DNA of 64,000 nucleotides. It comes from Pestalotiopsis fici W106-1. Lineage: Eukaryota > Ascomycota > Sordariomycetes > Amphisphaeriales > Sporocadaceae. Location of the stretch: the NCBI RefSeq assembly GCF_000516985.1, contig NW_006917097.1, positions 2,642,593 to 2,706,592 of the forward strand, written 5' to 3'. The notes beneath the pieces were generated by a model. It was not told the origin of the DNA, ran no database searches, and saw only the letters and a list, made by a program, of their open reading frames with translations. Position 1 is the first letter of the stretch; the number at the start of each line of letters is the position of its first letter. The position numbers and the translations under genes are program-made. Of the stretch, positions 48,736 through 58,938 are shown piece after piece.

Positions 48736-49134
48736 GTGTACATGATTTAGACGGAACAGTAAGAGTAGAGCTATGAATTCGCGAAGAATTGATGTTGAAT
48801 ATTACATCTTAACAGCTCATACCTAGCTCATAGCCACCAATGATGATTGTGGATTTCCAGTGTTGATTGCGCAGCTCACGCTTATGTTGTCCCAAACCAT
48901 TGCCAGTCATGGTGCTAAGATGCTAAAAGGCTCATTGCATGTCGCGCATATTGCTATGCATTTCCTCTTGTGTATGATGAGAATGGAATGAAGTCGTAAA
49001 CCATACTTGGCCACCGCCACAACGCAAGATATGATGCCAGTTCAGGATCTACATTTGAACTCCGAATATTCTCTTCCCGAATCTTATTTGCGCGCAGTCT
49101 AGTACCGTACAGGCTGGATGAAATCATCCTCAAT
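48736..49134. other. Convergent 3' spacer
   Basis: About 400 bp between the 3' ends of the LDH2-family and RraA-like genes; no gene seen. Confidence 0.4.
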
Positions 49135-50040
49135 CTATTTCTTCCCACGAAACTTGGCAAAAGCTTCCTGCACCGACATTCCCTCTTTGATGGCTTCAGC
49201 GCACTTCGCATCTGCATTCGCTATGGCTGGTATCGCATCAAGTACTTGCTCAGCCAAGCCAGCAGGCAGGCACACCACGCCGTCCTGATCAGCAATGATG
49301 AAATCACCCGGTTTAATGACGGCCTCATGTATCGAAGATTGCAGGGACACGGGCATATTGAGCTCAGACGGGAAGCATACAGCGCCGCCGGCAGTGGTAC
49401 CGACACAGCGTGCAAAGACCTCGAGTATACAAGTTAGCATGTATGTAGTTTGAGTCGCTTGTGCGCGTATCCGAGGAGTGTGAGAGAGTCTGGACAACGA
49501 ACCGGGAATTCAATATCTTGGTGTTCTTGTAGATCCCGTAGTCTGCCGTCAATGATTACGCCTGCCGCATCCAGATACTTCGCCCTCAGAGACATGAGGC
49601 CCCCGTAGCAAGCATTAATATGCGGTGCAGGCTGGGAGATGAAGACCACTGCGCCTTTTGGAATCTGGTCAATCTAAACATGTAGACTGAGTGAGTTGGT
49701 GTTTCCTATGCATATCTGCTCAGAGTAAAACCTACATAGTTGCCCTGTATTTTGGGCGCATTTTGGTCAGACTTGGGCGCAAATTTGACCGTCATGGCTG
49801 GTCCGACAATCCTCGTGGGCCCATTCTGGAATTGAGGCGAATACATGGTCAAGCCTTCAAGAAAGCCGCCGTGTACATGGCCAAGCTTTGAGAGTCCATC
49901 TGCAACCTGATTGTTGCATTGGTCAGATTCGATTGCAATGGCAATGCGTTGAAGTGAATCGGGGAACTGCTTAGCTTACTTACATCGCAGCTGGACCACT
50001 TTTGTAGTCTTTCAACAATGGATGACGTAGCAGAAGTCAT
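49135..50040 (-). CDS. RraA-like protein, putative 4-hydroxy-2-oxoacid aldolase/lyase
   Basis: Exons (minus strand) 50040-49984, 49906-49736, 49673-49503 and 49419-49135 give 227 aa. Marks of the RraA/HMG aldolase family: SSCDVADGLSKLG at the start, IVGPAMTVKF, GAVVFISQ, CYGGLMSLRAKYLDAAGVIIDGRLRD (Arg-Asp of the metal/substrate site), FPVFARCVGTT and VKPGDFIIAD-QDGVVCLP-like sequence. Fungal RraA relatives are not RNase inhibitors; characterised ones split 4-hydroxy-4-methyl-2-oxoglutarate or decarboxylate oxaloacetate with Mg2+. A 2-keto-3-deoxy acid from fucose has the same 4-hydroxy-2-oxo unit, so retro-aldol cleavage to pyruvate and lactaldehyde is chemically reasonable (inference). The third donor (gttcgt) is weak. 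Divergent from the lactonase. Confidence 0.88.
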
Positions 50041-50224
50041 GATGGAATGCCTCAAGATCCCGATTGATTATTGTATACCTCGTCTGTTGCAATGATTGAC
50101 ATACAGCGACAACTATTATGCCGACACTCGCACAGTCTATAGAGGTCTGGTCTGGGCAGCCCAATGACGGATGTGGTCCCACAGCATCTCCAGAGCGTGC
50201 CCACGGCGTAAATTAGGCGCTGGC

Positions 50225-50237
50225 CGGCGGTAGGCCG
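50225..50237. promoter_or_regulatory. CGG-N7-CCG site 1 in RraA/lactonase promoter
   Basis: CGGCGGTAGGCCG, flanked by GCC and AGCC. Same half-site spacing as the LDH2 upstream site. Confidence 0.5.
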
Positions 50238-50254
50238 AGCCAAATTGGAACTCT

Positions 50255-50267
50255 CGGTATTTGGCCG
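50255..50267. promoter_or_regulatory. CGG-N7-CCG site 2 in RraA/lactonase promoter
   Basis: CGGTATTTGGCCG, preceded by CTCT and followed by ACC. It starts exactly 30 bp after site 1, about three helical turns, so two dimers could bind the same face. Confidence 0.5.
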
Positions 50268-50392
50268 ACCACTAGCGGCAGCACCTTGGTTCAACCACCA
50301 CAATTGTATTGTGTTGGCACATTAGAACTGCTTGGCAGCGTGCATTCTAGGAAAATGAAGATCGAAAATTGTTTGCGCCTGTGGGGCTGGCT

Positions 50393-51382
50393 ATGTTAAT
50401 CCGCTTCATATCAAAATTATTCGAGAACAATCCTGACAGACCTGTCAGACAATCAATGTCTTATCCCCAGAAGCCAGTACCGAGAGGAGCTTGGGACACT
50501 CATCACCACATATTCGAACCACATCGATTTCCCTTTGCTAAAGGACGACATTTCACCCCGTCCACTGCAAGTCTCCAGCAATTGAAAGAATTTGAAAGAT
50601 CAATTGGAGTGGATCATGTGTGCATCGCCCATGGACTGTCGTACGGACCTGATTGCACCTCGCTCTTATACTACATAGAGCAGTTTAATGGAACCGCCCG
50701 TGGGATATGTGTTCTGGATTGCGCTACAGTGACGGACCAACAATTGGATCAATACCATTCTGCTGGAGTTCGCAGTGTGCGCCTCGATTTCTTTCGGGCA
50801 CAAGCCATGAATGATGTGGAAAAGCAGGTCTCGTTGATCCACGAAACCGCCAACAGATTGATCAAATGGGGTGCACACAGTAAAGCTTGGGGTATTCAAA
50901 TCCAGCAACCCAAATTATGTTATTGGAACAGGCTACGTGAAGTAGCTGCCAGTCTTGCCTTCCCACTCGTCCTGGACCACATGGGTCTCTTCAAGGCGGC
51001 CAGTATGGCACCAGCCGGCTCGACTCCCGTCACGCAACAAGCAGAGTGGCAAGACTTTATGGGAGCTCTGCGCGACGGAAACCTATGGATCAAGATCTCT
51101 GCCCCGTATCGCAATTCCCGGGCGGCTCCTCACTTTGAGGACTTGTACGATATTGTCACCCAACTCGTGAGAGCACGCCCTGATCGAGTCGTGTGGGGGA
51201 GCGACTGGCCGCATACTCAACGACATGAGGACAGGAGACCTGAGAATATCGGCAAGCAGGAGCCTTTTTTGGTGGTTGACAATCAGAGCTGGATAGTGTC
51301 TCTTAGCACGTGGTTGAGCGAAGATGAATGGCAGGCTCTATGGGTTGAGAACCCTCGCAAGTTATATGACTATTATTCATAG
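50393..51382 (+). CDS. COG3618-type amidohydrolase, candidate L-fuconolactonase
   Basis: Single exon, 329 aa from ATG 50393; ATG 50456 (308 aa) is an equally good start just ahead of the conserved domain. GAWDTHHHIFEPHRFPF holds the H-x-H metal site; LVLDHMGLFK and VVWGSDWPHTQRH carry the later metal His and the catalytic Asp. The family hydrolyses lactones; bacterial L-fucono-1,5-lactonase and related sugar lactonases belong here. In context it would open the lactone made by the ARA2-type dehydrogenase. It shares a 352-bp promoter with the RraA-like gene. It is a distant paralog of the enzyme at 12933, with little identity outside motifs. Confidence 0.88.
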   Translation: MLIRFISKLFENNPDRPVRQSMSYPQKPVPRGAWDTHHHIFEPHRFPFAKGRHFTPSTASLQQLKEFERSIGVDHVCIAHGLSYGPDCTSLLYYIEQFNGTARGICVLDCATVTDQQLDQYHSAGVRSVRLDFFRAQAMNDVEKQVSLIHETANRLIKWGAHSKAWGIQIQQPKLCYWNRLREVAASLAFPLVLDHMGLFKAASMAPAGSTPVTQQAEWQDFMGALRDGNLWIKISAPYRNSRAAPHFEDLYDIVTQLVRARPDRVVWGSDWPHTQRHEDRRPENIGKQEPFLVVDNQSWIVSLSTWLSEDEWQALWVENPRKLYDYYS

Positions 51383-51861
51383 GAGCCACAAACTAGAACC
51401 AAGACCAGACGAAAATATCTTGTATTTTATCCGGATTACTCTTTCGTAGATGACCAATTTAAGCGTAGAGAATAATTTAAGTAGCATCACTGAATCAAGG
51501 TGTGCGCTTGTGTAGTCTGTCGACCTTGGAGGCTTGTAGACTATCTGGTGGACGCTGAGCCTTCCCAAAAGGGGATTTCAGGGTAGACGTCAATGCTGCT
51601 TGTATACTGCGCAGGTAAACAATACTAAAATAAAACCCACGAGACTCAAAAGAACTTTTCATGAAGGAGACTTACAAACTTGGCAACGACAGTCTGACCA
51701 TCATCTCGCTTCGGCGTTTTGGCCGAACTAGAGCCACCAGGTATTCCTCGGCCTCGGACCGCACAGGTTGCAGCGAATGCCCTCATGGCAGAGTTGTACA
51801 TGAATGCACAAGCATCACGAACCAGAAATCTCGGACTTGTATTTTGCAGTTTGCAGTAATC
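51383..51861. promoter_or_regulatory. Promoter of class II aldolase gene
   Basis: About 480 bp between the lactonase stop and the aldolase start. The frame upstream of the ATG is open from 51661, so an earlier non-ATG region is translated in silico but not supported. Contains the dyad at 51712. Confidence 0.45.
51712..51725. promoter_or_regulatory. CGG-N8-CCG dyad upstream of class II aldolase
   Basis: TTCGGCGTTTTGGCCGAA has perfect 6-base arms (TTCGGC / GCCGAA) around a 6-base spacer. It is like the N7 sites but one base longer. It lies about 140 bp before the ATG. Confidence 0.4.
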
Positions 51862-52866
51862 ATGTCTTTCCCTCAGACCAATCGCACATGGCAGATCCTC
51901 GACGCTGCTGCCAAGGCCGGTTATGCAGTTGGGGCCTTCAACTGGTTAGTATCTAACCAGTCCAAGCGACGCGGGATGGTGTTTCGTGTCACATGTTCAC
52001 AAGGCTGACAATCGGTCCGCAGTTACAATGACGATGGCGTAATCGCCGTCATTCGCGCGGCCGAAGCCTCAAAATCGCCAGCCATCATCCAGCTGTTTCC
52101 GTGGACCATGAGATTTCAAGGCCCAGAGTTTGTCAAGTACGTGATCAATGCAGCGCACGCCGCCAGCGTTCCTATTGCCGTCCATCTCGATCATTGCATC
52201 GAGCCAGCCGACGTGGAAGCTGCGCTGAATCTCCCATTTGACTCGATCATGGTCGATGCATCAATACATGACCCGGAGGAGAACATTCGGCAGTGCGCAG
52301 CCATTGTGCAGCGGGCAAACGCCAAAGGGATCTCCATCGAGGCGGAAATGGGCCGGATCGAGGGCGGCGAGGATGGCTTGCCGCAAGTGGACTTGGACAC
52401 AATCATGACGCATCCGGACGGTGCTCAAGATTTTGCGCAAAAGACTGGCGTGCAGTTCTTGGCCCCCGCATTTGGTAATATCCACGGTCATTATGGACCA
52501 GGCGGTCCCGAGAAATACTGGAATCTTTCCCTGTAAGCAACCATCCCGGGCGTATTGCGCGTTTCGGCGTCGCTAAGTCTGCATGTTTCGTATAGGCTCG
52601 AAAAAGTAAGGGATGCGGTTCCTGGTATACCTCTGGTGCTGCATGGTACCCATGGCGTATCCAACGACCTCTTTCATGCTGCCCGGAGGCACGGAATGGT
52701 CAAGATTAACCTCAATCGCACAGTCCGCGACGAGTACACCAATTTTGTGGCCGAGAATGCCGGAAAACTGGAGTTGACTGTTCTCAAGATGAAGGCGGTG
52801 GAGGTGTACACAAAGTCGATCTCGAGGGCTATGAAGGGTATCCTAGGATCTGCTGGCAAGTCATGA
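51862..52866 (+). CDS. Class II (Zn-dependent) ketose-bisphosphate-type aldolase
   Basis: Exons 51862-51944, 52023-52532 and 52596-52866 give 287 aa. Marks of PF01116: AGYAVGAFNCYNDDGV at the first junction, VHLDHC (zinc His and catalytic Asp), SIMVDAS, IEAEMGRIEGGEDG, FGNIHGHYGPGGP (zinc His), LVLHGTHGV (third zinc His; the usual HGGSG reads HGTHG) and KINLNR. These enzymes split fructose-, tagatose- or other ketose bisphosphates by retro-aldol chemistry through a zinc enolate. The altered phosphate-binding Gly loop (HGTHG) suggests a different, perhaps non-phosphorylated, substrate. It is the last gene of the sugar block and could be a 2-keto-3-deoxy acid aldolase (inference). Confidence 0.9.
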
Positions 52867-55086
52867 TCAATTTTCACTGTTGTAACGAATGATTATACCT
52901 GTGGCCATGATGATTGCAAAGTCGTGTGATGAAATACTCCGTAATCACCTAACCTTGGGTGTTCATACGTGGCTGGCAAAGGAAGCTGAGGTTTGTTGCA
53001 GGACGTGGTGGGGTTGATGCGCTAAGCCATAGGCCGCTAATGCCGTCACAAAATGTAGGTGGCCGTCGTAGCCAGCGTTAGGAGGACCTTTTCGAAAGAT
53101 AGAAAGTAAAAGTAAAGGTTCAAAATGAATATCGAACAGCTTTCGCCAGAGTATATATCCAAATACCCAACAAGCAGAGATCTTTATTGTAGCCGATCCT
53201 CGTCATATGTGGCTCGGGACAGAATCTCACCTAGCATGCAGGTACTCTGTATCAATCAATTGGTGAGATGCCTCCCAAGGCCAAGTGACATGTCATAACT
53301 GCGGGCGGAACGGTCCGTTCTTACCCAAGTCGTAAGATTTATCACGTGAATTGAATGTATAAGAGAGCTGCTTACGTATATCTACCAGTTGGTGACGACA
53401 AAATGTGCTTCATTCATTACAATGTCGGCTTTTTGACATGATTCCCAGAGACAGAAATGTTGTCGCGCTTGACGGCCAGGGTTTAATACATGATGGTATT
53501 TTCAGCTGGCTTTTATTCCGTCTGATGGGTAAAAGTGGGCTTGTGAGGGGACCTGCCTGCATGCTGCTAATGCCATCGTGGCGCGACGGCAAAAATGGCG
53601 GGCGGATAGCAACAGGCAGGTCCTCCAGGCGAATATTTTGGTTCATTACTAATTCGGCGACCATCATTGTTCTGAGCGTGCCAGGTGACAGCTCAAAGTC
53701 TTCGTATTTCCATTTTGGGACACATGTCTGATGAAGAGTGTCCCCGAATGGAGAGCGGCTCTTCAAAACACTTTTGGGTCACGTCTCATCCTCCTCTCAA
53801 ATAGGGTCAAGGAACGCAACTGAGTGAGTGGGGAGCTTGATCAAAAGACTAATAGCCCTGGCTCGCATGGCTGTCACGTACGCAATACTGCCCAGGTGGC
53901 GGCCCCTTCCACCAAGATGCAAGGATAATGCGACAGGATGGCAGCCTTATCCTGCGTCTGGACTCTGCCACTTCAAGATGACATTGGAAACTCGCGCGCT
54001 CGAGGTAGCTGAAAGCAGTGGGTTAAATTGCGCAAGACATCGATAGTTCTGTTACGGAGCTGCTATTGGCGTTGCTCAACCTAGATGAATCCATAGAGAT
54101 CTGTAGCCACTTTCCTTGATTCGTCACTGGGTTCACTGAAATTTCAATCCTCACAGAGGATACTGGCTCAGAGCAGCTGTAAGGCAGTGGATGCCCACTG
54201 CGCAACCCCACGATAGTTTTGATCAAAGCTCCCCGTTCCTCCGCAATGCACTGCACTGCAATTTTAACCCTCACAAAGGGAACTGTACTGGCTCGGGGTA
54301 GCTGAAAGCAGTAGGTTGAGTCGGCGCAAGACATGACGATACTGTGCACCAAACGAAGGTTCCCCTACGCATGGCCCCAATAGCTGAGAGATGCAACCCC
54401 CCAGCCAATCACCACACCTACTTCCAGCAATCCCCTGTCCATAGCTCACTCAGCCCGCCGCATATGTACAGTATCAGAAGGTTTAGTTCTTGCTAGGGGG
54501 TGGGCGGCACATGCTGCTGCTTGGCCTTCTTGGGAGGCATCACTCAGCCTCAGTGTGACTCTGCGAAAGGTAGGGATAGGCCAAGGCAAGACGAGGCAGA
54601 CAGTCCAAGAGGTAGGATTGGGGGTCATCTCATAAGGAATCAGGTGGATGGATTGGAAAGAGAGAAAGGTGATAGGCAGGCAATAAAATGAGGAAACCGA
54701 TCATCACCGAAAAGCACGAGAGGGCTGAAAGTTCCCAGGCAACCTTGGCGACCCACAAACCCAACTCACCCTAGCTCGCTCGCTTGCATCAAGGTATAAT
54801 AACCTTGCCTGGATCGCTGGCCGCCCTCTAGAAACTAGAGTGTAATTTTGTCTCAAACGTAAACCTTTCACATGCTGCTGAGGATCATATTCTTTGCGGC
54901 ATAAGTGTGTCTACCAGTAAGTGACTTCATTAATCACGCCAGCTGCTGCTACATCTAGCTTTAATTCTATCTGTGATTCCTTATCTCTATGCACACTCGG
55001 CCCATAGAAATATAGACAGACATAAGCAGAACAAAGACCTTTCAACCTAGCGTACATCTGCGTATTCAACCACGATACTAACCAAT
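52867..55086. other. Gene-poor region with degenerate repeats
   Basis: About 2.2 kb. A 118-aa minus-strand frame at 53410-53766 looks partly protein-like but has no recognisable domain. The stretch 53990-54345 holds three related units (listed). The last 200 bp are the Ppo gene leader. Confidence 0.45.
53990..54345. repeat. Three degenerate direct repeat units
   Basis: Units near 53999-54052, 54162-54218 and 54287-54340 share the order gctc-(g/a)-g-(g/a)-(g)tagctg(a/t)aagcagt, then ggtt/gga, then (c)gcgcaa-(g/c)-ac, then cgata. Units two and three also share an upstream part (tca/aaccctcaca, then ggctc). Spacing is about 163 and 125 bp. Possibly an eroded tandem duplication or a non-autonomous element. 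Confidence 0.45.
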
Positions 55087-58000
55087 ATGCCTTCAAAAGT
55101 GGTCAACGGAGCAAACGGAACTCACGAGCCCCCGAGGCCACCACTGCCATCTGAGCTCGAGAAATGGCGCCAGAAGCTCCGCTCACAGTTTGAAAATGCA
55201 ACCAATATACTCAAGGCCATCCGTCAGCCCTTGCCAGATCAAACCGATGGCGGCAGACCACTGGACCCCAAGGAGGAAGCTCACTGGGTGAAGAAGCTTG
55301 AGAGCGACCTGGGCGACTTGGGTCATTTGGGAATCACCGATGTCAAGACCTTGGTTGAGATGAGTGTCAAGATAAAGGAAGGTGACATGATTGATGACAG
55401 AAAGTACCTGAGTAAGTCTGTTTTTTGCTCCATTTTATACCCAATCGGGCCTGTTCGATGGCCTCACAGGGGCGACCGTCGTACACAAGACGTGATTGTG
55501 TCCCATGTTATTGGATTAATGGCTGATACTTCTCAATGCTGTAGTGGAAGGACTCGTCAAGGTGAGAACTAACAATCCCACCCGCTATGATATACATGTG
55601 TTTAATTCCTTCTAGGCCGCTTCTCAGTTACCTCAAGGATCCATGACGGGGGAAACCATTACTAGTAACTTTTTGACCACGCTTTGGAATGACCTACAAC
55701 ACCCACCTCAATCGTGAGTGTATTTCCGTGGCTTTCATAAGCGGCTTCAGAGAATGCGAGACTGACTTTGCCAGAATGCTCGGTGATGAATGGGCGTATC
55801 GCTCAGCTGATGGTTCTAGAAATGTGCGGCTCCTAGCACCCATACACTTCCCCGCAACTGACTGTCCTACAGAGCCTGACAAATCCTCACCTCGGACGAG
55901 CTGGAATGCCCTATGCGCGAACTGTGAAGCCCGAGACCGTTCAGCCCGCAGTCCTCCCTGAGCCAGGCCAGATTTTCGACAGCATTTTTGCCAGAAAGGA
56001 TGAGAATCGGGAGCCTCATCCCAACCGAATCTCTTCAGTGCTTTTCTATCTTGGATCCATCATCATTCATGATCTGTTCAGGACCGACCATGACGACTAC
56101 CAGGTTTCCCAGACCTCATCCTACCTAGACCTTTCTCCGCTGTACGGCGCCAATGCAGTTGAGCAAAAGACCATGAGAACATACGAGAATGGCAAAATTC
56201 ACCCTGATTGTTTTGCGGACAAGCGAGTACTTGGTTTTCCTCCAGGAGTCTCTGTGCTATTGATCATGTTCAACCGCTTCCACAACGACGTTGTAAAGAA
56301 CCTGGCCGAAATCAACGAAGGAGGGAGGTTCACTCCTCCCATCAGGGGTGACCCCAAATACGCGAGATACGCAGATGCCCAATACCAAAAGCCAGAGAAC
56401 AAGCACAAGATACGTACCTACGAACTCGACCTGCAGAAGCGTGATGAGGATCTTTTCCAGACCGGGCGTTTGGTCACTTGTGGCCTCTACGTCAACTGCA
56501 TCCTCCTTGACTATGTTCGCACGATTCTCAACCTCAACCGCACCGACAGCAAGTGGCAGTTGAATCCTCGCATGGAAATCAAAGGAACTCCACTGGCTAC
56601 TGGAAATCAAGTTTCGGCCGAGTTCAACCTCGTCTACAGGTGGCACGCTGCCATCTCGGCCAGGGATGAGAAGTGGACGAATGAAAAGATGCGAGAGCTC
56701 TTCCCCAACTGCGATGACTTTAGCAGAATCACTGGCTTGCAGATGGTCAAGAAGCTTCACGAGTGGGAACAAAAGCTGAGCGCCGACCCCTTGAAGTGGC
56801 CGATTGCTGATGGCCTTGCTCGCAACCAAGAAACGAACAAGTTTAGCGATGATGACTTGGTCAAGATTATTACGGAAAGCATAGATGACCCGGCCAACTC
56901 ATTTGGCGCAAACCGCGTACCAGTCGTCATGAGGGCCATTGAGATCCTCGGTATCCAACAAGCCCGAGCTTGGAATCTTGGCACTCTGAACGAATTTCGA
57001 AAACACTTCCAGCTAGAACCTCACCGAGAGTTCACCGACATCAACCCCAATCCCGAAGTTGCAGATCAGTTGCGACATCTGTATGGACATCCTGATCTCG
57101 TAGAGATGTATCCTGGCCTCATGGCCGAGGACGCCAAGGTGCCAAAGTTGCCCGGATCTGGACTTTGCCCGTCCTATACCGTGTCTCGAGCCGTGCTGTC
57201 GGATGCCGTGGCGCTTGTGCGAGGCGATCGTTTCTACACAGTTGACTACCACCCCAAGAAGCTCACCAATTGGGGTTATCAGGCTGCAAGCTCTGATCTG
57301 AACATTGACAATGGCTGTGTATTCTACAAGTTGTTCACAAGGGCGTTCCCGGACCATTTCAAGTCGGACTCGGTCTACGCACACTATCCTCTTACTGTCC
57401 CCAAGTACATGAAGATTGCCCTCCAGGACCTCGGCAAAGAGGCAAACTACAGCTACGACAAGCCGCACTATCACGCGCCCGCGAAAATGGCATTCTCGTA
57501 TGCTGCAGCCGATACCATTCTCGAGGAAGGCAATGCTGACTTCAAGTTGAACTGGGGCAACGAAGGGCAGTTCCTCATGAGGACGCCAGAGTCACCCATG
57601 AATGGGAATTCGAGCGACTTGCTGAGGAATGGAAACAACACAGCCGACTGGGAGGCCGAGGTTGGTAGATTTTATGAAAAGGCCACCACAGATCTCCTCA
57701 AGGAAAAGTCATACAAGATTGCCGGCAAGAACCAGGTCGACATTATCCACGACGTGTGCAACCTGGTCCACGTCCGATTCTGTGCCGAGATGTTCATGAT
57801 GCCGCTCAAGGGCAGAGATATTCCTGGTATCTTTGACGACTATCAGCTGTACATGGTTCTCACAAGCTTTTATGCCTCAAACTTCATCGACCTGGATCCG
57901 ACGGCGGCATTCGCACTGAGCCAAAAGTCTCACCAGGCGACACAGCTACTCGGTCAGCTCCTGGGCGCTAGGGTGACGGAAACCAAGCTCGGAGGCTACA

Positions 58001-58938
58001 TCACCAGCCTTACCCAGCTGATATGGCCAAGAGACACGACCCTGCAAAAGTATGGCAACTCCATGATCCAGACGCTCCTGTCCGAGAGCAAAATGACTGT
58101 CCATTCCCTTGTGTGGGATCACATCATGGTCGCTGCCAGCAGCATAGTCTCTAGCCAATGCCAGGTATTTGGGGAGACGCTCGAGTACTTTTTGACCGGA
58201 GAGGGCAACAAGTATCTACCCGAGCTTCGTCGCCTCTCCAAGTCCGACGCACCAGAAGATTTCGATACGCTGATGCACTACATGCTCGAAGGCTCCCGGC
58301 TGCGAGGCGAGACGAGCGTCTCCCGCTACGCCGCGCGAGACCTGACCATTCGCGACAAGAACAGCAGTCTAGAGCTCCGAGCCGGAGGCCGGGTCACGGT
58401 CAACCTGCGCGCCGCGTCGCACGACCCGGCGAGATTTTCCAACCCCCAGGAGCTCGACCTCAAGCGCGACGTGGAGGCGTACATTCACCTGGGCTGGGAG
58501 ACGGACCAGTGTCTGGGCTTACCCATGGTCCGCACCTCGCTCACGTCCATGCTGAAAGCCATTTGCCGTCTCGACGGACTCGAGGCCATCCGCGGCCCGC
58601 AGGGCGTGCTGCAAAAGCGTGTTCGGCCGTTTGCTCCGGGCATTAAACCGCCCGGCAACGACAAGGTCTGGAGGGACGAGGACATTTATTATCATCAGTA
58701 CATGAACGAGATGCTCGACTCGTATCTACCTTTTCCAGTTTGTGAGTTTTTCTCCATCTTCCATTCACTGATTCGTATGCTAACCAATGTTTTTTTTTTT
58801 TTTTCCTCTATAGCACTCAAGATTACATGGGTTGACGAGAAGCCAAGACCGATCGCGACAAACAGAAACGGAGGTGGACATGGGAACGGGCATGCAAACG
58901 GGCATGCAAATGGGTATGGGAATGGACGTGCTAATTAG
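55087..58938 (+). CDS. ppo: Ppo-type fatty acid dioxygenase / cytochrome P450 fusion (linoleate diol synthase family)
   Basis: Exons 55087-55411, 55545-55561, 55616-55713, 55775-55823, 55873-58741 and 58814-58938 give 1160 aa. The N-terminal haem peroxidase-like half (to about residue 650) has IIIHDLFRTDH (distal His), LSPLYGAN, MFNRFHND and EFNLVYRWH, whose Tyr forms the radical that attacks C8 or C10 of linoleic or oleic acid and whose His is the proximal ligand. The C-terminal half is a P450 that rearranges the hydroperoxide; its haem Cys is in GWETDQCLGLP. Product: oxylipin (psi factor), which controls sporulation and interaction with hosts. In the I helix the usual ANQ motif reads SSQ (VSSQCQVF). 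The tail has a Gly-Asn-Gly-His repeat. Exons 2 and 4 are only 17 and 49 bp. Confidence 0.92.

Larger units (their letters stand above)
50041..50392. promoter_or_regulatory. Divergent promoter of RraA-like and lactonase genes
   Basis: 352 bp between starts, with two CGG-N7-CCG sites 30 bp apart (listed separately), placed about midway so they could serve both genes. Confidence 0.6.

Noticed and set aside
53410..53766. 118-aa minus-strand frame between the aldolase and Ppo genes
   Set aside because: No domain, no splice partners found, and no homologous motif recognised; may be a remnant.
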